From Rhodocyclaceae bacterium (GTDB lineage Bacteria; Pseudomonadota; Gammaproteobacteria; Burkholderiales; Rhodocyclaceae), in the NCBI GenBank assembly GCA_004379165.1, contig NKXK01000017.1, forward strand, positions 46,646 through 110,645: a stretch of 64,000 nt of DNA, read 5' to 3'. The position numbers and the translations under genes are program-made. The notes below the pieces were generated by a model. It searched no databases and was not told the DNA's origin. It saw only the letters and a program-made list of their open reading frames with translations. Shown here piece after piece: positions 28,831 to 38,520 of the stretch. The first letter of the stretch is position 1. The number at the start of each line of letters is the position of its first letter.

Positions 28831-29880
28831 ATGAATTGTCGCTTTCTTCGCAAATGGCTAGGCATGGCGTTCGTCCCGCTGCTGCTGGTGTCATGCGCTG
28901 CGGATCCCGTCGCTCCGGGCAGCAATACCGCCTGGTCGCCTGCACGCCAGCAGATTGCGCTGACCGAGGCAAATCTGCTTCCAGCTTCCGCAGCGTTTGA
29001 AAGCAGCTACTTTGACTGGGTCGACAACGAACGCCGGCGCGAAGTGCAAGCCAAGCTTTACATGCCCCGATCAGCCAGTCCGGAAAAATCCGTACCCCTG
29101 ATCGTTTTCTCGCACGGCCTTGGCGGCTCGCGCGAGGGGTATTCCTACCTAGGCGCCAACTGGGCCGCCCAAGGCTATGCGAGTCTGCATCTCCAGCACG
29201 CTGGCAGCGACCGTCGCCTCTGGCTGGGTAATCCCTTCGATCTGGTCGCCCGCCTGCAAGGTGCCGCAAGTGAGGCAGAGGCCATAGACCGGGTTCGTGA
29301 CCTGCGATTTGCCATCGATCAGATACTGGCGGCGCCGGAAGTTGGCAGTCGATTGAACGCGCGACATATCGTCGCGGCTGGCCATTCCTATGGTGCGAAC
29401 ACGGTGTTGCTTGCTTCCGGGGCCGTCTTCGAGCGGCCTCAAGGGCAGTTGAGCTACGCCGAGAGGCGGCTGGTCGGGGCACTGGTGATCAGTGCGCCAC
29501 CATTTCACGGCGAGGCCAATAGCGGCGCGATTTTGCGGCCCATCGGTATTCCCATATTGCATATCACGGCAACGGGCGACGAAATCCGTTTGCCCGGCTA
29601 CCTGTCCAGCTACCAGGACAGAGTAAAGGTGTTCTCAGCCACCGGCAGTCCACGGAAGGCGCTGGTGGTTTTTCGTGACGGTTCTCACAGTATGTTTACC
29701 GACCGCCTAGCGCCAGGTGGCCATGATCTGAACGTACAAGTCAAGGCAGCAACCCGGGACTTGTCCCTGGCCTTCTTTGCCGAGGTGCTGGACGGTCAAT
29801 CCGGCATCTTTGAGCAGGGTTTGGCACGTCACAAGGATTTGATAGCCTATCGCGAATCCAATCTTGATCTTGGACGCTAA
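28831..29880 (+). CDS. alpha/beta hydrolase lipoprotein
   Basis: Lipobox VPLLLVSCA; VFSHGLGGSREGY, AAGHSYGANT nucleophile elbow. Confidence 0.8.
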   Translation: MNCRFLRKWLGMAFVPLLLVSCAADPVAPGSNTAWSPARQQIALTEANLLPASAAFESSYFDWVDNERRREVQAKLYMPRSASPEKSVPLIVFSHGLGGSREGYSYLGANWAAQGYASLHLQHAGSDRRLWLGNPFDLVARLQGAASEAEAIDRVRDLRFAIDQILAAPEVGSRLNARHIVAAGHSYGANTVLLASGAVFERPQGQLSYAERRLVGALVISAPPFHGEANSGAILRPIGIPILHITATGDEIRLPGYLSSYQDRVKVFSATGSPRKALVVFRDGSHSMFTDRLAPGGHDLNVQVKAATRDLSLAFFAEVLDGQSGIFEQGLARHKDLIAYRESNLDLGR

Positions 29881-29963
29881 TCAATTTACCAAAACCTTAC
29901 CGGCCCGAAAAATGCGGCCGGCCTGTATCGCCAACTAATCGCCAACCAGCAGAAGGACATCCC

Positions 29964-31037
29964 ATGTCAGATTTATTTTCACCATTGCAGCTCGGTGCCG
30001 TAACTGCGCCCAACCGTGTGTTCATGGCACCGCTGACGCGCTGCCGCGCCGGCGAAAGCCACATTCCGGACGAACTGATGGCCGAGTATTACGCGCAGCG
30101 GGCAAGCGCTGGCTTGCTGATTGCTGAAGCGACCATGGCGATGGGGGGCAATTCGGCCTTCTGGAAGGAACCGGGCATTTACTCGGATGCGCATGTTGCG
30201 GGCTGGCAGAAGGTCACTTCTGCAGTCCATGCGGCTGGTGGGCGGATTTTCCTGCAAGTCTGGCATGGTGGGCGTGCCTGTCACCCCGCGCTCAATGGCG
30301 GCAGACAACCGGTTGGCCCGAGCCCCATCGCAATTACCGGCGACGAAGTGCATACCCCCGAGGGCAAGCAGCCCTATGTCGTCCCGAGGGTTATTGCCGA
30401 CGAGGAAATTCCGGAGATTGTTGCCGGGTTCAGATCGGCGGCCGAGAACGCCAAAGCTGCTGGGTTCGATGGCATCGAAGTGCATTGTGCCAACGGCTAC
30501 TTGCTCGATCAGTTTCTCCGTGACGGCACCAATCGACGCGAGGGCGCCTACGGTGGCAGCCGGGAGAACCGGGCGCGGCTGTTGTTCGAGGTGCTGACAG
30601 CATGTTGTGCGGTTTGGGGCAGTGATCGCGTCGGTTTGCGCATTTCGCCGCTGAACAGCTACAACGACATTATCGACAGCGATCCGATCGGGCTGGCAAG
30701 CTGGCTCGCCGGTCGTCTCAATGATTTCAATCTGGCTTATTTGCATGTGATGCGTGCCGACTTTTTCGGCAAGCAGACGGGAGACGTCATGACTCCGATT
30801 CGGGAGAACTACCGTGGGACGCTGATCGGCAACATGGGATATACGGCCGATGAGGCCGATGTCGCCATCCAGCACGGCAAACTGGATGCCGTGGCTTTCG
30901 GCATTGCTTTCCTGGCCAATCCTGACCTGCCGGCGAGATTCAAGGCCAAGGCGCCGCTCAATACGCCGGATCCTGCAACTTTCTATACACCGGGCCCGGC
31001 GGGATATACGGACTATCCCGCGTTGACTTCACTATGA
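29964..31037 (+). CDS. alkene reductase, Old Yellow Enzyme family (NemA-like)
   Basis: MSDLFSPLQLGAVTAPNRVFMAPLTRCRA; FLQVWHGGRACHP; IEVHCANGYLLDQFLRDGTNRREGAYGGSRENRARLLFEV. Confidence 0.93.
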   Translation: MSDLFSPLQLGAVTAPNRVFMAPLTRCRAGESHIPDELMAEYYAQRASAGLLIAEATMAMGGNSAFWKEPGIYSDAHVAGWQKVTSAVHAAGGRIFLQVWHGGRACHPALNGGRQPVGPSPIAITGDEVHTPEGKQPYVVPRVIADEEIPEIVAGFRSAAENAKAAGFDGIEVHCANGYLLDQFLRDGTNRREGAYGGSRENRARLLFEVLTACCAVWGSDRVGLRISPLNSYNDIIDSDPIGLASWLAGRLNDFNLAYLHVMRADFFGKQTGDVMTPIRENYRGTLIGNMGYTADEADVAIQHGKLDAVAFGIAFLANPDLPARFKAKAPLNTPDPATFYTPGPAGYTDYPALTSL

Positions 31038-31046
31038 CCTTTTGAT

Positions 31047-31958
31047 TCACCCGAGGCTATACTTGGCCTCGGTGGCCCGGCCGGCATCGCCGATTGCGCG
31101 AGCCGGCACGGCGGCCTTTGACGAAAACGCGCCACCGATTACATCTGCCACGCTCAGGCCGCGATTCACATCCAGGCCGATCAGTCGCCAGTCATGCACG
31201 GGCAGGTTCGGGATCGGCTTGATCAATCGTTCGTAGAAGCGCGTCGGCCACACGATGCCGTAGATGCTCTGGTGGTCGAAGAAGTCAACTTCAGCGATCG
31301 CGCCCCGGGTGGATTCCAGACCTTCCATGGTGAAACGCAGGCGGCGCAGATAGTGATTTTCGCTATCGATAAACAACAGGTAACGATCTTCAGTGGCGTT
31401 GCCGTGGCCCGGGCGACGAACGACGAGCAAGGTTTGGCATGGCCGCCCGTTGACGGATTCAGCGCCGACAATGCTCAGACCGGCGTTGCCGTCGAGAAAA
31501 TAAAAGGGCCCGGTGAGGAACATCCGGTAGCCATCGGCGACCAGCGCTGCGGCATCGAGGACGTCGGCACGCGAATCGGCGACCTCGTTGTAATGGACCT
31601 GGATGGTGTCTGGTGTTCGAACTACCTGCTTCCGGCCCTTGGGCCCGGTATGTGACTGGGCCACGATGGGGGCGGGGTTTAAGATGATTCGTTCCTGTGA
31701 TTTTTGGCGGAAATCCGGGTCGACCAGCGTCGGTTGAATCTTGCCGACCAAACCGTGCCACTCGCCGGTATAGGCAACGCTGATGTCGGTGATCTCCCGA
31801 AAAGCACTTAGGCCGTGCACTTCGGCAGATTGCTGCAGCAGGGAGCGGGCCTCTGCCTGTATTTCCAAAGGGCCGATGGGCGGCATGCCGCGCGAGGCGC
31901 ATCCCGACAAAAGGATGACTGAGGCGAGCGTCAGTCCGCGGAAAATATGAAAACACAT
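31047..31958 (-). CDS. hypothetical lipoprotein
   Basis: MCFHIFRGLTLASVILLSGCASRG lipobox; intact 300-aa ORF. Confidence 0.65.
   Translation of the reverse strand: MCFHIFRGLTLASVILLSGCASRGMPPIGPLEIQAEARSLLQQSAEVHGLSAFREITDISVAYTGEWHGLVGKIQPTLVDPDFRQKSQERIILNPAPIVAQSHTGPKGRKQVVRTPDTIQVHYNEVADSRADVLDAAALVADGYRMFLTGPFYFLDGNAGLSIVGAESVNGRPCQTLLVVRRPGHGNATEDRYLLFIDSENHYLRRLRFTMEGLESTRGAIAEVDFFDHQSIYGIVWPTRFYERLIKPIPNLPVHDWRLIGLDVNRGLSVADVIGGAFSSKAAVPARAIGDAGRATEAKYSLG
31700..31729 (+). repeat. dispersed repeat family, copy I (inside lipoprotein gene)
   Basis: ATTTTTGGCGGAAATCCGGGTCGACCAGCG. Confidence 0.6.
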
Positions 31959-32097
31959 GGTGTAGCGCTCCCGTCGTAGTCGGCCAGAGCGCAATTTAAC
32001 ACCATCGAGAAGAGAGATTTTCATATTGGATAGCGGGCCATCCGCATATGGGCTGACGCTTGCAGGTGACGAGCACGCTTGCCAACGCGCCTGACCA

Positions 32098-32742
32098 TCA
32101 GGCCAGGAAGGACGGCAAACCGGGCAATGGGTGGGATTCGCAACCAGCTTCGGCTTTTGGCTCGCCCGGTCGCAGTGCCAACGGAATGACGCCCGCCCAG
32201 ACGCGACGGTCCAGATCATCGTTTTTATCCTCGACGCCCCAGTTGCGGATCTTGGCTGCGGCTTCGGCGATGGGCAGGCGGAGCAGGGTGGTGCCGGCGA
32301 GTTCGGCGGCGTCCGGTTCGCGGATCAGCTCGTTACGACCGATGCTGACATGCGCGATGAACGCGGCGAATGCCGATTTTTTGATGTTTTCCGCGTCAAC
32401 CGCAGCAAAGCGCCCGTAGATGACCACGGAGCGGTAATTCATCGAGTGGCGGAACGCCGAGCGCGCCAGGACCAGTCCATCAAGGTGGGTGATCGTGACC
32501 GCGCAATCGCTATCCTGCAGCGCCCGGGTGATCCGCGAATTCTTGGCGCCATGAATGTAGAGGTAATCACCATCGCGCCAGCAGGCCATGGGCAGGCAAT
32601 GCACCGAGCCCCCGTCCTGAAAGGCGATGTGGCAGAGCAGCGCTTCGTCGATGATGGCATTGATGGTGGCGGTGTCGTAATGGGCGCGTTGCGGCTTGCG
32701 GTGGATTTCGGTGCGTGCGCTGGGCGGGGTGGTGGGGTTCAT
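32098..32742 (-). CDS. pyridoxamine 5'-phosphate oxidase family (FMN-binding) protein
   Basis: ALLCHIAFQDGGSVHCLPMACWRDGDYLYIHGAKNSRITRALQDSDCAVTITHLDGLVLARSAFRHSMNYRSVVIYG. Confidence 0.85.
   Translation of the reverse strand: MNPTTPPSARTEIHRKPQRAHYDTATINAIIDEALLCHIAFQDGGSVHCLPMACWRDGDYLYIHGAKNSRITRALQDSDCAVTITHLDGLVLARSAFRHSMNYRSVVIYGRFAAVDAENIKKSAFAAFIAHVSIGRNELIREPDAAELAGTTLLRLPIAEAAAKIRNWGVEDKNDDLDRRVWAGVIPLALRPGEPKAEAGCESHPLPGLPSFLA
32376..32406 (+). repeat. dispersed repeat family, copy J (inside PPOX-family gene)
   Basis: ATTTTTTGATGTTTTCCGCGTCAACCGCAGC. Confidence 0.7.
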
Positions 32743-32790
32743 CGGTTTCTCCGGTCAAATCAAATGCGGTGACATCAGATTAACCTGAGT

Positions 32791-32835
32791 ATGGCACCAT
32801 GCATGGAGCCACGAATTATCGAAATTATGGAACCA
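32791..32835. promoter_or_regulatory. three phased direct repeats ATGGNRCCA, candidate MocR operator
   Basis: ATGGCACCA (32791), ATGGAGCCA (32803), ATGGAACCA (32827); 12- and 24-bp start spacing. Confidence 0.55.
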
Positions 32836-32836
32836 C

Positions 32837-34315
32837 ATGCTTGACAGTCACCTGCTGGCAGCACTTGCGGCACCGGATCTGACGGGACTGCCGCGCCAGG
32901 AACTTCTCTACAAACGCCTCAAGGCGGCAATCCTCGACGGTCGCTTGCCGGGTGGCTTGCGCTTGCCTGCTTCGCGGCAACTCGCGGCCGACCTCAAAAT
33001 GGCGCGAAATGGGGTAATCCATGCCTACCAGCAGTTGCTGGCAGAAGGCTTTCTTACCGCCGACCGTGGTGGTACGCGGGTGACACAACTGCCAGGCTTG
33101 GCGCGACAACCGGCGATGCCTTCGGAGGCGGTGACGCGTGGCGCCAGGCCTGAATTGTCTCAACGTGCCAGCGATCTAGCCGCACGGGCCGTGACTGGCA
33201 ACGCGTGGTTGCCATTTTCTCCGGGCGTTCCGGATTTGGCGTCCTTTCCATGGGCGGCGTGGTCGCGGGCTCTGCAGCGTGCCTGGTCCGGCGTAACGGT
33301 GCGGCAGTTGGCGTATGCCGAGCCCGGTGGCGAACCGGCGTTACGACAGGCGGTCGCGCATTACCTGGCGGCCCGCCGGGGCGTGGTGTGTACGCCAGCG
33401 CAGGTATTCCTTGTCGCTGGCAGCCAGATGGCTCTCGATGCCTGTGCCCGCCTGCTTGCCGACCCCGGCGATGTGGTCTGGCTGGAAAATCCTGGTTACC
33501 CCGCGGCACGGAATACGATGCTGGCCGCTGGCCTGACAGCAGTGCCTGTGACAGTGGATGAGTGCGGCATGGCGCCGTCGCCATCACTCTGGGAAACCCG
33601 GCCACCTCGGCTAATCTACCTGACACCATCACACCAGTATCCAATGGGAAGTGTGCTCAGCCTCTCGCGGCGTCTCGATTTTTTGCAAAAATCCGCGTCG
33701 ACCGCAAGCTGGCTGATCGAAGACGACTACGACTGCGAATTTCAGCATCTCCGTCATAGCCGGCGCCCACTACCGGCAATGCAGGGTCTGCATCCAGCCG
33801 CCGCGGTGGTTTATGTCGGCACGTTCAGCAAGCTGCTCTACCCGGGCCTGCGGATTGCCTACATGGTCGTGCCGCCGTGGGCCGTCGGTTCGATCGGGGA
33901 AGGTATTGCGGCGCTCTACCGTGGCGGACTGGCCATCGAGCAACAGGCGCTGGCGACCTTGCTCGAAAACGGCACGCTGACCCGCCACGAGCGGCGAATG
34001 GCACCGATCTACCGAGGGCGGCAGCAAGTGCTGCGTGAAGCCTTGACTGAAGCATTCGGAACATCGGCGACGATCACCGGCGGTGACGCGGGCTTGCATT
34101 TGACCCTGCACCTCGTGAATGGGCCGCCGGATGTCGCGGTTGCCAAGCACGCTGCGGCCTTGGGCGTGGTTGTCCGGCCGCTCAGCGAATATGCCGTTCA
34201 GGTGCCGGGGCAGCAGCGCTTGAATGGACTGGTGCTGGGCTATGGCATGGTCGATGCCGGACAGATTCCGGCGCTGGTCCAACGGCTGGCAGCGGCCGTC
34301 TCTCGCGCAGCTTGA
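32837..34315 (+). CDS. MocR/PdxR family regulator (GntR HTH + aminotransferase fold)
   Basis: LYKRLKAAILDGRLPGGLRLPASRQLAADLKMARNGVIHAYQQLLAEGFL; LIEDDYDCEFQ, VYVGTFSKLLYPGLRIAYMV. Confidence 0.93.
   Translation: MLDSHLLAALAAPDLTGLPRQELLYKRLKAAILDGRLPGGLRLPASRQLAADLKMARNGVIHAYQQLLAEGFLTADRGGTRVTQLPGLARQPAMPSEAVTRGARPELSQRASDLAARAVTGNAWLPFSPGVPDLASFPWAAWSRALQRAWSGVTVRQLAYAEPGGEPALRQAVAHYLAARRGVVCTPAQVFLVAGSQMALDACARLLADPGDVVWLENPGYPAARNTMLAAGLTAVPVTVDECGMAPSPSLWETRPPRLIYLTPSHQYPMGSVLSLSRRLDFLQKSASTASWLIEDDYDCEFQHLRHSRRPLPAMQGLHPAAAVVYVGTFSKLLYPGLRIAYMVVPPWAVGSIGEGIAALYRGGLAIEQQALATLLENGTLTRHERRMAPIYRGRQQVLREALTEAFGTSATITGGDAGLHLTLHLVNGPPDVAVAKHAAALGVVVRPLSEYAVQVPGQQRLNGLVLGYGMVDAGQIPALVQRLAAAVSRAA
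33678..33706 (+). repeat. dispersed repeat family, copy K (inside MocR regulator gene)
   Basis: ATTTTTTGCAAAAATCCGCGTCGACCGCA. Confidence 0.55.
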
Positions 34316-34340
34316 TGCCCTTGAATAGGGACAATTCGCC

Positions 34341-34604
34341 TTACAGCGTGCGCTGTTGCGTGACCAGTTCGGCCAGAGTGGTGATCGATCGCAGCATCGG
34401 CCGGCTTTTTTCATCGCCGGCTTCGATCACGATGCCGTATTTCTTCTTCAAGCCCAGCACCAGTTCCAGCGCGTCGATGGAATCCAGCCCCAGACCTTCG
34501 TCGCCAAACAGCGGCGCGTCGTCTGCAATATCTTCGGGCGTCAGGTCCTCGAGATTCATCGCTTCGATGATGAATTGCTTTAATTCCAGGTGCAGATCGA
34601 TCAT
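34341..34604 (-). CDS. acyl carrier protein-like (phosphopantetheine attachment site)
   Basis: DDAPLFGDEGLGLDSIDALELVLGLKKKYGIVI (DSI carrier motif). Confidence 0.85.
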   Translation of the reverse strand: MIDLHLELKQFIIEAMNLEDLTPEDIADDAPLFGDEGLGLDSIDALELVLGLKKKYGIVIEAGDEKSRPMLRSITTLAELVTQQRTL

Positions 34605-34669
34605 GTCGTGGTCTTTTTTGGCAGTGGGAGCAAATTTTAAGGCAATAAGCTCGAAACTTTTAAGGGTAA

Positions 34670-34694
34670 ATAGCTGACAAATTCAGTCGAGTAT
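34670..34694. promoter_or_regulatory. IscR type-1 binding site upstream of cysE
   Basis: ATAGCTGACAAATTCAGTCGAGTAT, 24/25 to ATASYYGACTRWWWYAGTCRRSTAT. Confidence 0.75.
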
Positions 34695-34731
34695 TTTACA
34701 CTTCGGCCTTTCAATCAGGAGATCTAGCTTC

Positions 34732-35481
34732 ATGTTCCGGCACTTGCGTGAGGATATCCGCGCGGTTTTCGACCGCGACCCCGCCGCCCGCTCGTTCTGG
34801 GAAGTCCTGACCTGTTACCCGGGTATCCACGCCCTGATCATGCACCGCATCGCCCACTGGTTGTGGGGGCATCGCTTGCGCTGGCTGGCGCGTTTTACCG
34901 CCCATCTTTCGCGCATGCTGACCGGCATCGAGATTCACCCCGGCGCTACCATCGGCCGCCGCTTTTTCATCGACCATGGCATGGGCGTTGTCATTGGCGA
35001 GACCGCGGAAATACACGACGATGTCACGCTCTACCACGGCGTGACACTCGGTGGTACCTCATGGAACAAAGGCAAACGCCATCCGACGCTGGAAAGCGGC
35101 GTCGTCATTGGCGCCGGGGCCAAGGTGCTTGGGCCGATTGTCATCTCAGCCGGTGCCAAGGTCGGCTCGAATGCGGTCGTCACCAAGCCGGTGCCCGCCG
35201 GTGCAACCGCGGTCGGCAACCCGGCTCGGATCATTGATCAGCAGGCGCGTGAGCGTGAGGCGCAAGCCGAAAAAATGGGCTTCTCGGCCTATGCGGTCAT
35301 TCGCGATCAGGACGACCCGTTAGCCAAGGCCATTCATGGCCTGCTTGACCATGCCGCGGAGACCGACCGCCGTCTGGCCTCCTTGCTGCGCGAACTGGAG
35401 GCGCAGGGCGTAAAGTGTGATGAAGAGGTGCTGGCTGCTGATCGCTTTGATCCGAAATACCTGAGCAAAATAGTTGACTAA
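34732..35481 (+). CDS. cysE: serine O-acetyltransferase
   Basis: [67 protein letters not shown]. Confidence 0.96.
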   Translation: MFRHLREDIRAVFDRDPAARSFWEVLTCYPGIHALIMHRIAHWLWGHRLRWLARFTAHLSRMLTGIEIHPGATIGRRFFIDHGMGVVIGETAEIHDDVTLYHGVTLGGTSWNKGKRHPTLESGVVIGAGAKVLGPIVISAGAKVGSNAVVTKPVPAGATAVGNPARIIDQQAREREAQAEKMGFSAYAVIRDQDDPLAKAIHGLLDHAAETDRRLASLLRELEAQGVKCDEEVLAADRFDPKYLSKIVD

Positions 35482-35498
35482 TTTGATCTGCCTTCGCT

Positions 35499-35523
35499 AT
35501 AGTTGAGCGTAATACTAGGTTAT
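35499..35523. promoter_or_regulatory. IscR type-1 binding site upstream of iscR
   Basis: ATAGTTGAGCGTAATACTAGGTTAT, about 20/25 to the type-1 consensus. Confidence 0.6.
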
Positions 35524-35539
35524 TAGCTGGGGAGCGAAC

Positions 35540-36049
35540 ATGCGTTTGACCACCAAAGGACGTTTTGCCGTAACTGCCATGATGGACCTTGCCCTACGGG
35601 GCGAGGACGGGCCGGTGGCGCTGGCCAGTGTCAGCGAGCGGCAGAAGATTTCGCTCTCCTATCTGGAGCAGTTGTTTGGCAAACTGCGTCGCCACAAGCT
35701 GGTCGATAGCGTCCGCGGTCCCGGCGGTGGCTACTGTATCGCCCGTCCGCTTGCGCTGGTCACGGTGGCCGACATTATCCGGGCCGTCGATGAGCAGCTG
35801 GATGCCACGCAGTGCGGCGGGCAGGAGAACTGTCACGACGAGCACCGCTGCATGACACACGATCTGTGGTCGACGCTGAATGCCCGCATGTACGACTACC
35901 TGGCCTCCGTGACGTTGGCCGAGCTGGTCAGCCGCGAGAAACTCAAGGCAGAAGGCCGCTTGCAGAATATCTTGGAAGACAAGCGGCCGCTCGGCCCGCA
36001 CCCGCAATCACGTCGCGGCAGCCGCGACAAGGCGGCCATTACCGCCTGA
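35540..36049 (+). CDS. iscR: Fe-S cluster assembly transcriptional regulator IscR
   Basis: MRLTTKGRFAVTAMMDLALR; three-Cys region CGGQENCHDEHRCMTHDLW. Confidence 0.95.
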   Translation: MRLTTKGRFAVTAMMDLALRGEDGPVALASVSERQKISLSYLEQLFGKLRRHKLVDSVRGPGGGYCIARPLALVTVADIIRAVDEQLDATQCGGQENCHDEHRCMTHDLWSTLNARMYDYLASVTLAELVSREKLKAEGRLQNILEDKRPLGPHPQSRRGSRDKAAITA

Positions 36050-36056
36050 TTACGCA

Positions 36057-37214
36057 ATGTTCCAACCTGTTTACCTCGATCACAATGCTACCACCCGGCT
36101 CGATCCGGCGGTGCTGGCGGCGATGATGCCGTTGCTTGAAGGCCAGTGCGGCAACGCGTCCAGCCGCCATGACTACGGTCGTCGGGCGCGACTGGCGGTT
36201 GATGAGGCGCGGCAGCGGGTGGCGGCGGTGGTGAATGCGCATCCGACCGAGGTCATTTTCACCAGCGGTGGCAGCGAGGCAAATAATCTCTTTCTGAAGG
36301 GTGCAGCGGCAACGATGAAGCCGGGCACCTTGGCGGTGAGCGCCGTCGAGCATCCTTGTGTGATCAAGCCAGCGGAACAGCTTGCACGGCAGGGTTGGGT
36401 GCTGCGCGAAATAGCCGTGGATGGCGATGGTCGCGTGCGTGCCGATGATTTCGCCGAGGTGCTGCTGACACGGCCCAGGTTGTTGTCAGTGATGCTGGCC
36501 AACAACGAAACTGGCGTGATCCAGGATGTGCCGGCGCTGGCGTCAGCAGCACGCAGTACCGGTGCCTGGTTTCACAGCGATGCTGTGCAGGCGCTGGGCA
36601 AGCGCGCCATCGATTTCCGCAGCCTGAATGCAGCCGGCGTGCATGCGCTAACGCTTTCGGCCCACAAGGCGCACGGCCCCAAGGGGGCGGCGGCGTTGAT
36701 TATCGACAAGCGTGTCGAGGTGCAACCGCAGATCGCCGGTGGCGGGCATGAGCGTGGCCTGCGTTCAGGTACCGAAAACGTGCCAGCAATCGTAGGTTTC
36801 GGCATTGCGGCGGAACTTGCCGCCCAACGGCTTGCCGAATCGTCAGCTCGGGTTCAGGCGCTTCGTCAGCGACTTGAAGCCGGCTTGAATGAACTCGGTG
36901 CGATGATTTTTGCGGTGAACGCTGAAAAGCTGCCCAATACGACTTACTTTGCGTTTGCCAATATCGACGGCGAAACGCTGGTCGGCAAGCTGGACCGCGA
37001 AGGCTTTGCGGTCGCCAGCGGCTCGGCCTGTTCCAGTGCCAATCCTGAGCCTTCGCACGTACTGCGAGCCATGGGCGTGGCGCCGGAGTTTGCCCGCGGC
37101 GCGGTGCGTGTCAGCCTGGGGGGTGACAATACCGAGACCGAAATCGACCAATTCATTCATGCCTTGCGGGCCACTGTCGGACGCCTGCAGGGACTGACGG
37201 CAATTGCCGTTTGA
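36057..37214 (+). CDS. cysteine desulfurase family protein (NifS-like paralogue)
   Basis: [61 protein letters not shown]. Confidence 0.92.
   Translation: MFQPVYLDHNATTRLDPAVLAAMMPLLEGQCGNASSRHDYGRRARLAVDEARQRVAAVVNAHPTEVIFTSGGSEANNLFLKGAAATMKPGTLAVSAVEHPCVIKPAEQLARQGWVLREIAVDGDGRVRADDFAEVLLTRPRLLSVMLANNETGVIQDVPALASAARSTGAWFHSDAVQALGKRAIDFRSLNAAGVHALTLSAHKAHGPKGAAALIIDKRVEVQPQIAGGGHERGLRSGTENVPAIVGFGIAAELAAQRLAESSARVQALRQRLEAGLNELGAMIFAVNAEKLPNTTYFAFANIDGETLVGKLDREGFAVASGSACSSANPEPSHVLRAMGVAPEFARGAVRVSLGGDNTETEIDQFIHALRATVGRLQGLTAIAV
36911..36937 (-). repeat. dispersed repeat family, copy L (inside NifS-like gene)
   Basis: rc TTGGGCAGCTTTTCAGCGTTCACCGCA. Confidence 0.65.
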
Positions 37215-37242
37215 ACAACCCGACGACCTAGCGAGAATGACG

Positions 37243-38454
37243 ATGAAACTTCCCATCTATCTGGACTACTCGGCAACCACCCCGGTCGATCCGCGCGTCG
37301 CGGAAAAGATGATTCCCTACCTGTGTGAGTTGTTCGGCAACCCCGCCTCGCGTTCTCACAGCTTCGGCTGGGTCGCCGATGCTGCCGTCGAGGAGGCGCG
37401 CGAGCAGGTGGCGGCGCTGGTTAACGCCGACCCGAAGGAAATCGTCTGGACTTCGGGTGCGACCGAGTCCAACAACCTCGCCATTAAGGGCGCGGCCAAT
37501 TTTTACGCTGGTACCAAGGGCAAGCACATCATCACGGTCAAGACCGAGCACAAGGCTGTGCTCGATACGGTTCGCGAAATGGAGCGCCAGGGTTTCGAGG
37601 CCACCTATCTCGATGTTCAGGAAAACGGCCTGATCGATATTGAAGCCTTCAAGGCCGCGATTCGTCCGGATACCGTCCTTGCCTCGGTGATGTTCGTCAA
37701 TAACGAAGTCGGTGTCATCCAGCCGATCGCCGAACTGGGCGAAATCTGCCGTGACAAGGGCGTGATCTTCCACGTTGATGCGGCGCAGGCCACCGGCAAG
37801 GTCGAGATCGACCTGGGCAAGCTCAAGGTCGACCTGATGAGTTTCTCGGCACACAAGACTTACGGTCCGAAGGGCATCGGCGCGCTGTACGTGCGTCGCA
37901 AGCCGCGCATCCGTCTGGAAGCGCAGATGCACGGTGGCGGCCATGAGCGTGGTTTCCGTTCGGGCACACTGGCAGTTCATCAGATCGTCGGCATGGGCGA
38001 GGCTTTCCGTATCGCCAAAGAGGAAATGGCTGAGGAGAATGCCCGGATCGGCCAGCTCCGTGACCGGCTTTACAATGGCTTGAAGGAAATCGAAGCGACC
38101 TACGTCAATGGCGACCTTGAACAGCGCGTGCCGCACAATCTCAACATGAGCTTTGCCTACGTCGAGGGCGAGTCGATGATCATGGCGATCAAGGATCTGG
38201 CGGTTTCCTCCGGGTCGGCCTGCACCTCCGCCAGCCTGGAGCCGTCCTATGTGCTGCGCGCACTCGGCCGCAACGATGAACTGGCGCACAGCTCCATCCG
38301 CTTCTCCATCGGTCGGTTCACGACTGAAGAAGAAATTGACTATGCAATCAATCTATTAAAAGCGAAAGTTGGAAAACTACGTGAGCTTTCGCCATTGTGG
38401 GAAATGGTGCAGGAAGGCATCGATCTCGACACGGTGCAGTGGGCTGCACACTGA
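37243..38454 (+). CDS. iscS: cysteine desulfurase IscS
   Basis: [71 protein letters not shown]. Confidence 0.97.
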   Translation: MKLPIYLDYSATTPVDPRVAEKMIPYLCELFGNPASRSHSFGWVADAAVEEAREQVAALVNADPKEIVWTSGATESNNLAIKGAANFYAGTKGKHIITVKTEHKAVLDTVREMERQGFEATYLDVQENGLIDIEAFKAAIRPDTVLASVMFVNNEVGVIQPIAELGEICRDKGVIFHVDAAQATGKVEIDLGKLKVDLMSFSAHKTYGPKGIGALYVRRKPRIRLEAQMHGGGHERGFRSGTLAVHQIVGMGEAFRIAKEEMAEENARIGQLRDRLYNGLKEIEATYVNGDLEQRVPHNLNMSFAYVEGESMIMAIKDLAVSSGSACTSASLEPSYVLRALGRNDELAHSSIRFSIGRFTTEEEIDYAINLLKAKVGKLRELSPLWEMVQEGIDLDTVQWAAH

Positions 38455-38520
38455 TCTCCGGTCGCGCCGGGAACCAAATTCGTTGGCCATAGACTAACGA
38501 CTGAATTAAGGAGAATTTAC

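Noticed and set aside
29900-29921. CCGGCC...GGCCGG hairpin between hydrolase and alkene reductase genes
   Set aside because: Short stem without U-tract; could be a weak terminator but not distinctive enough to report.
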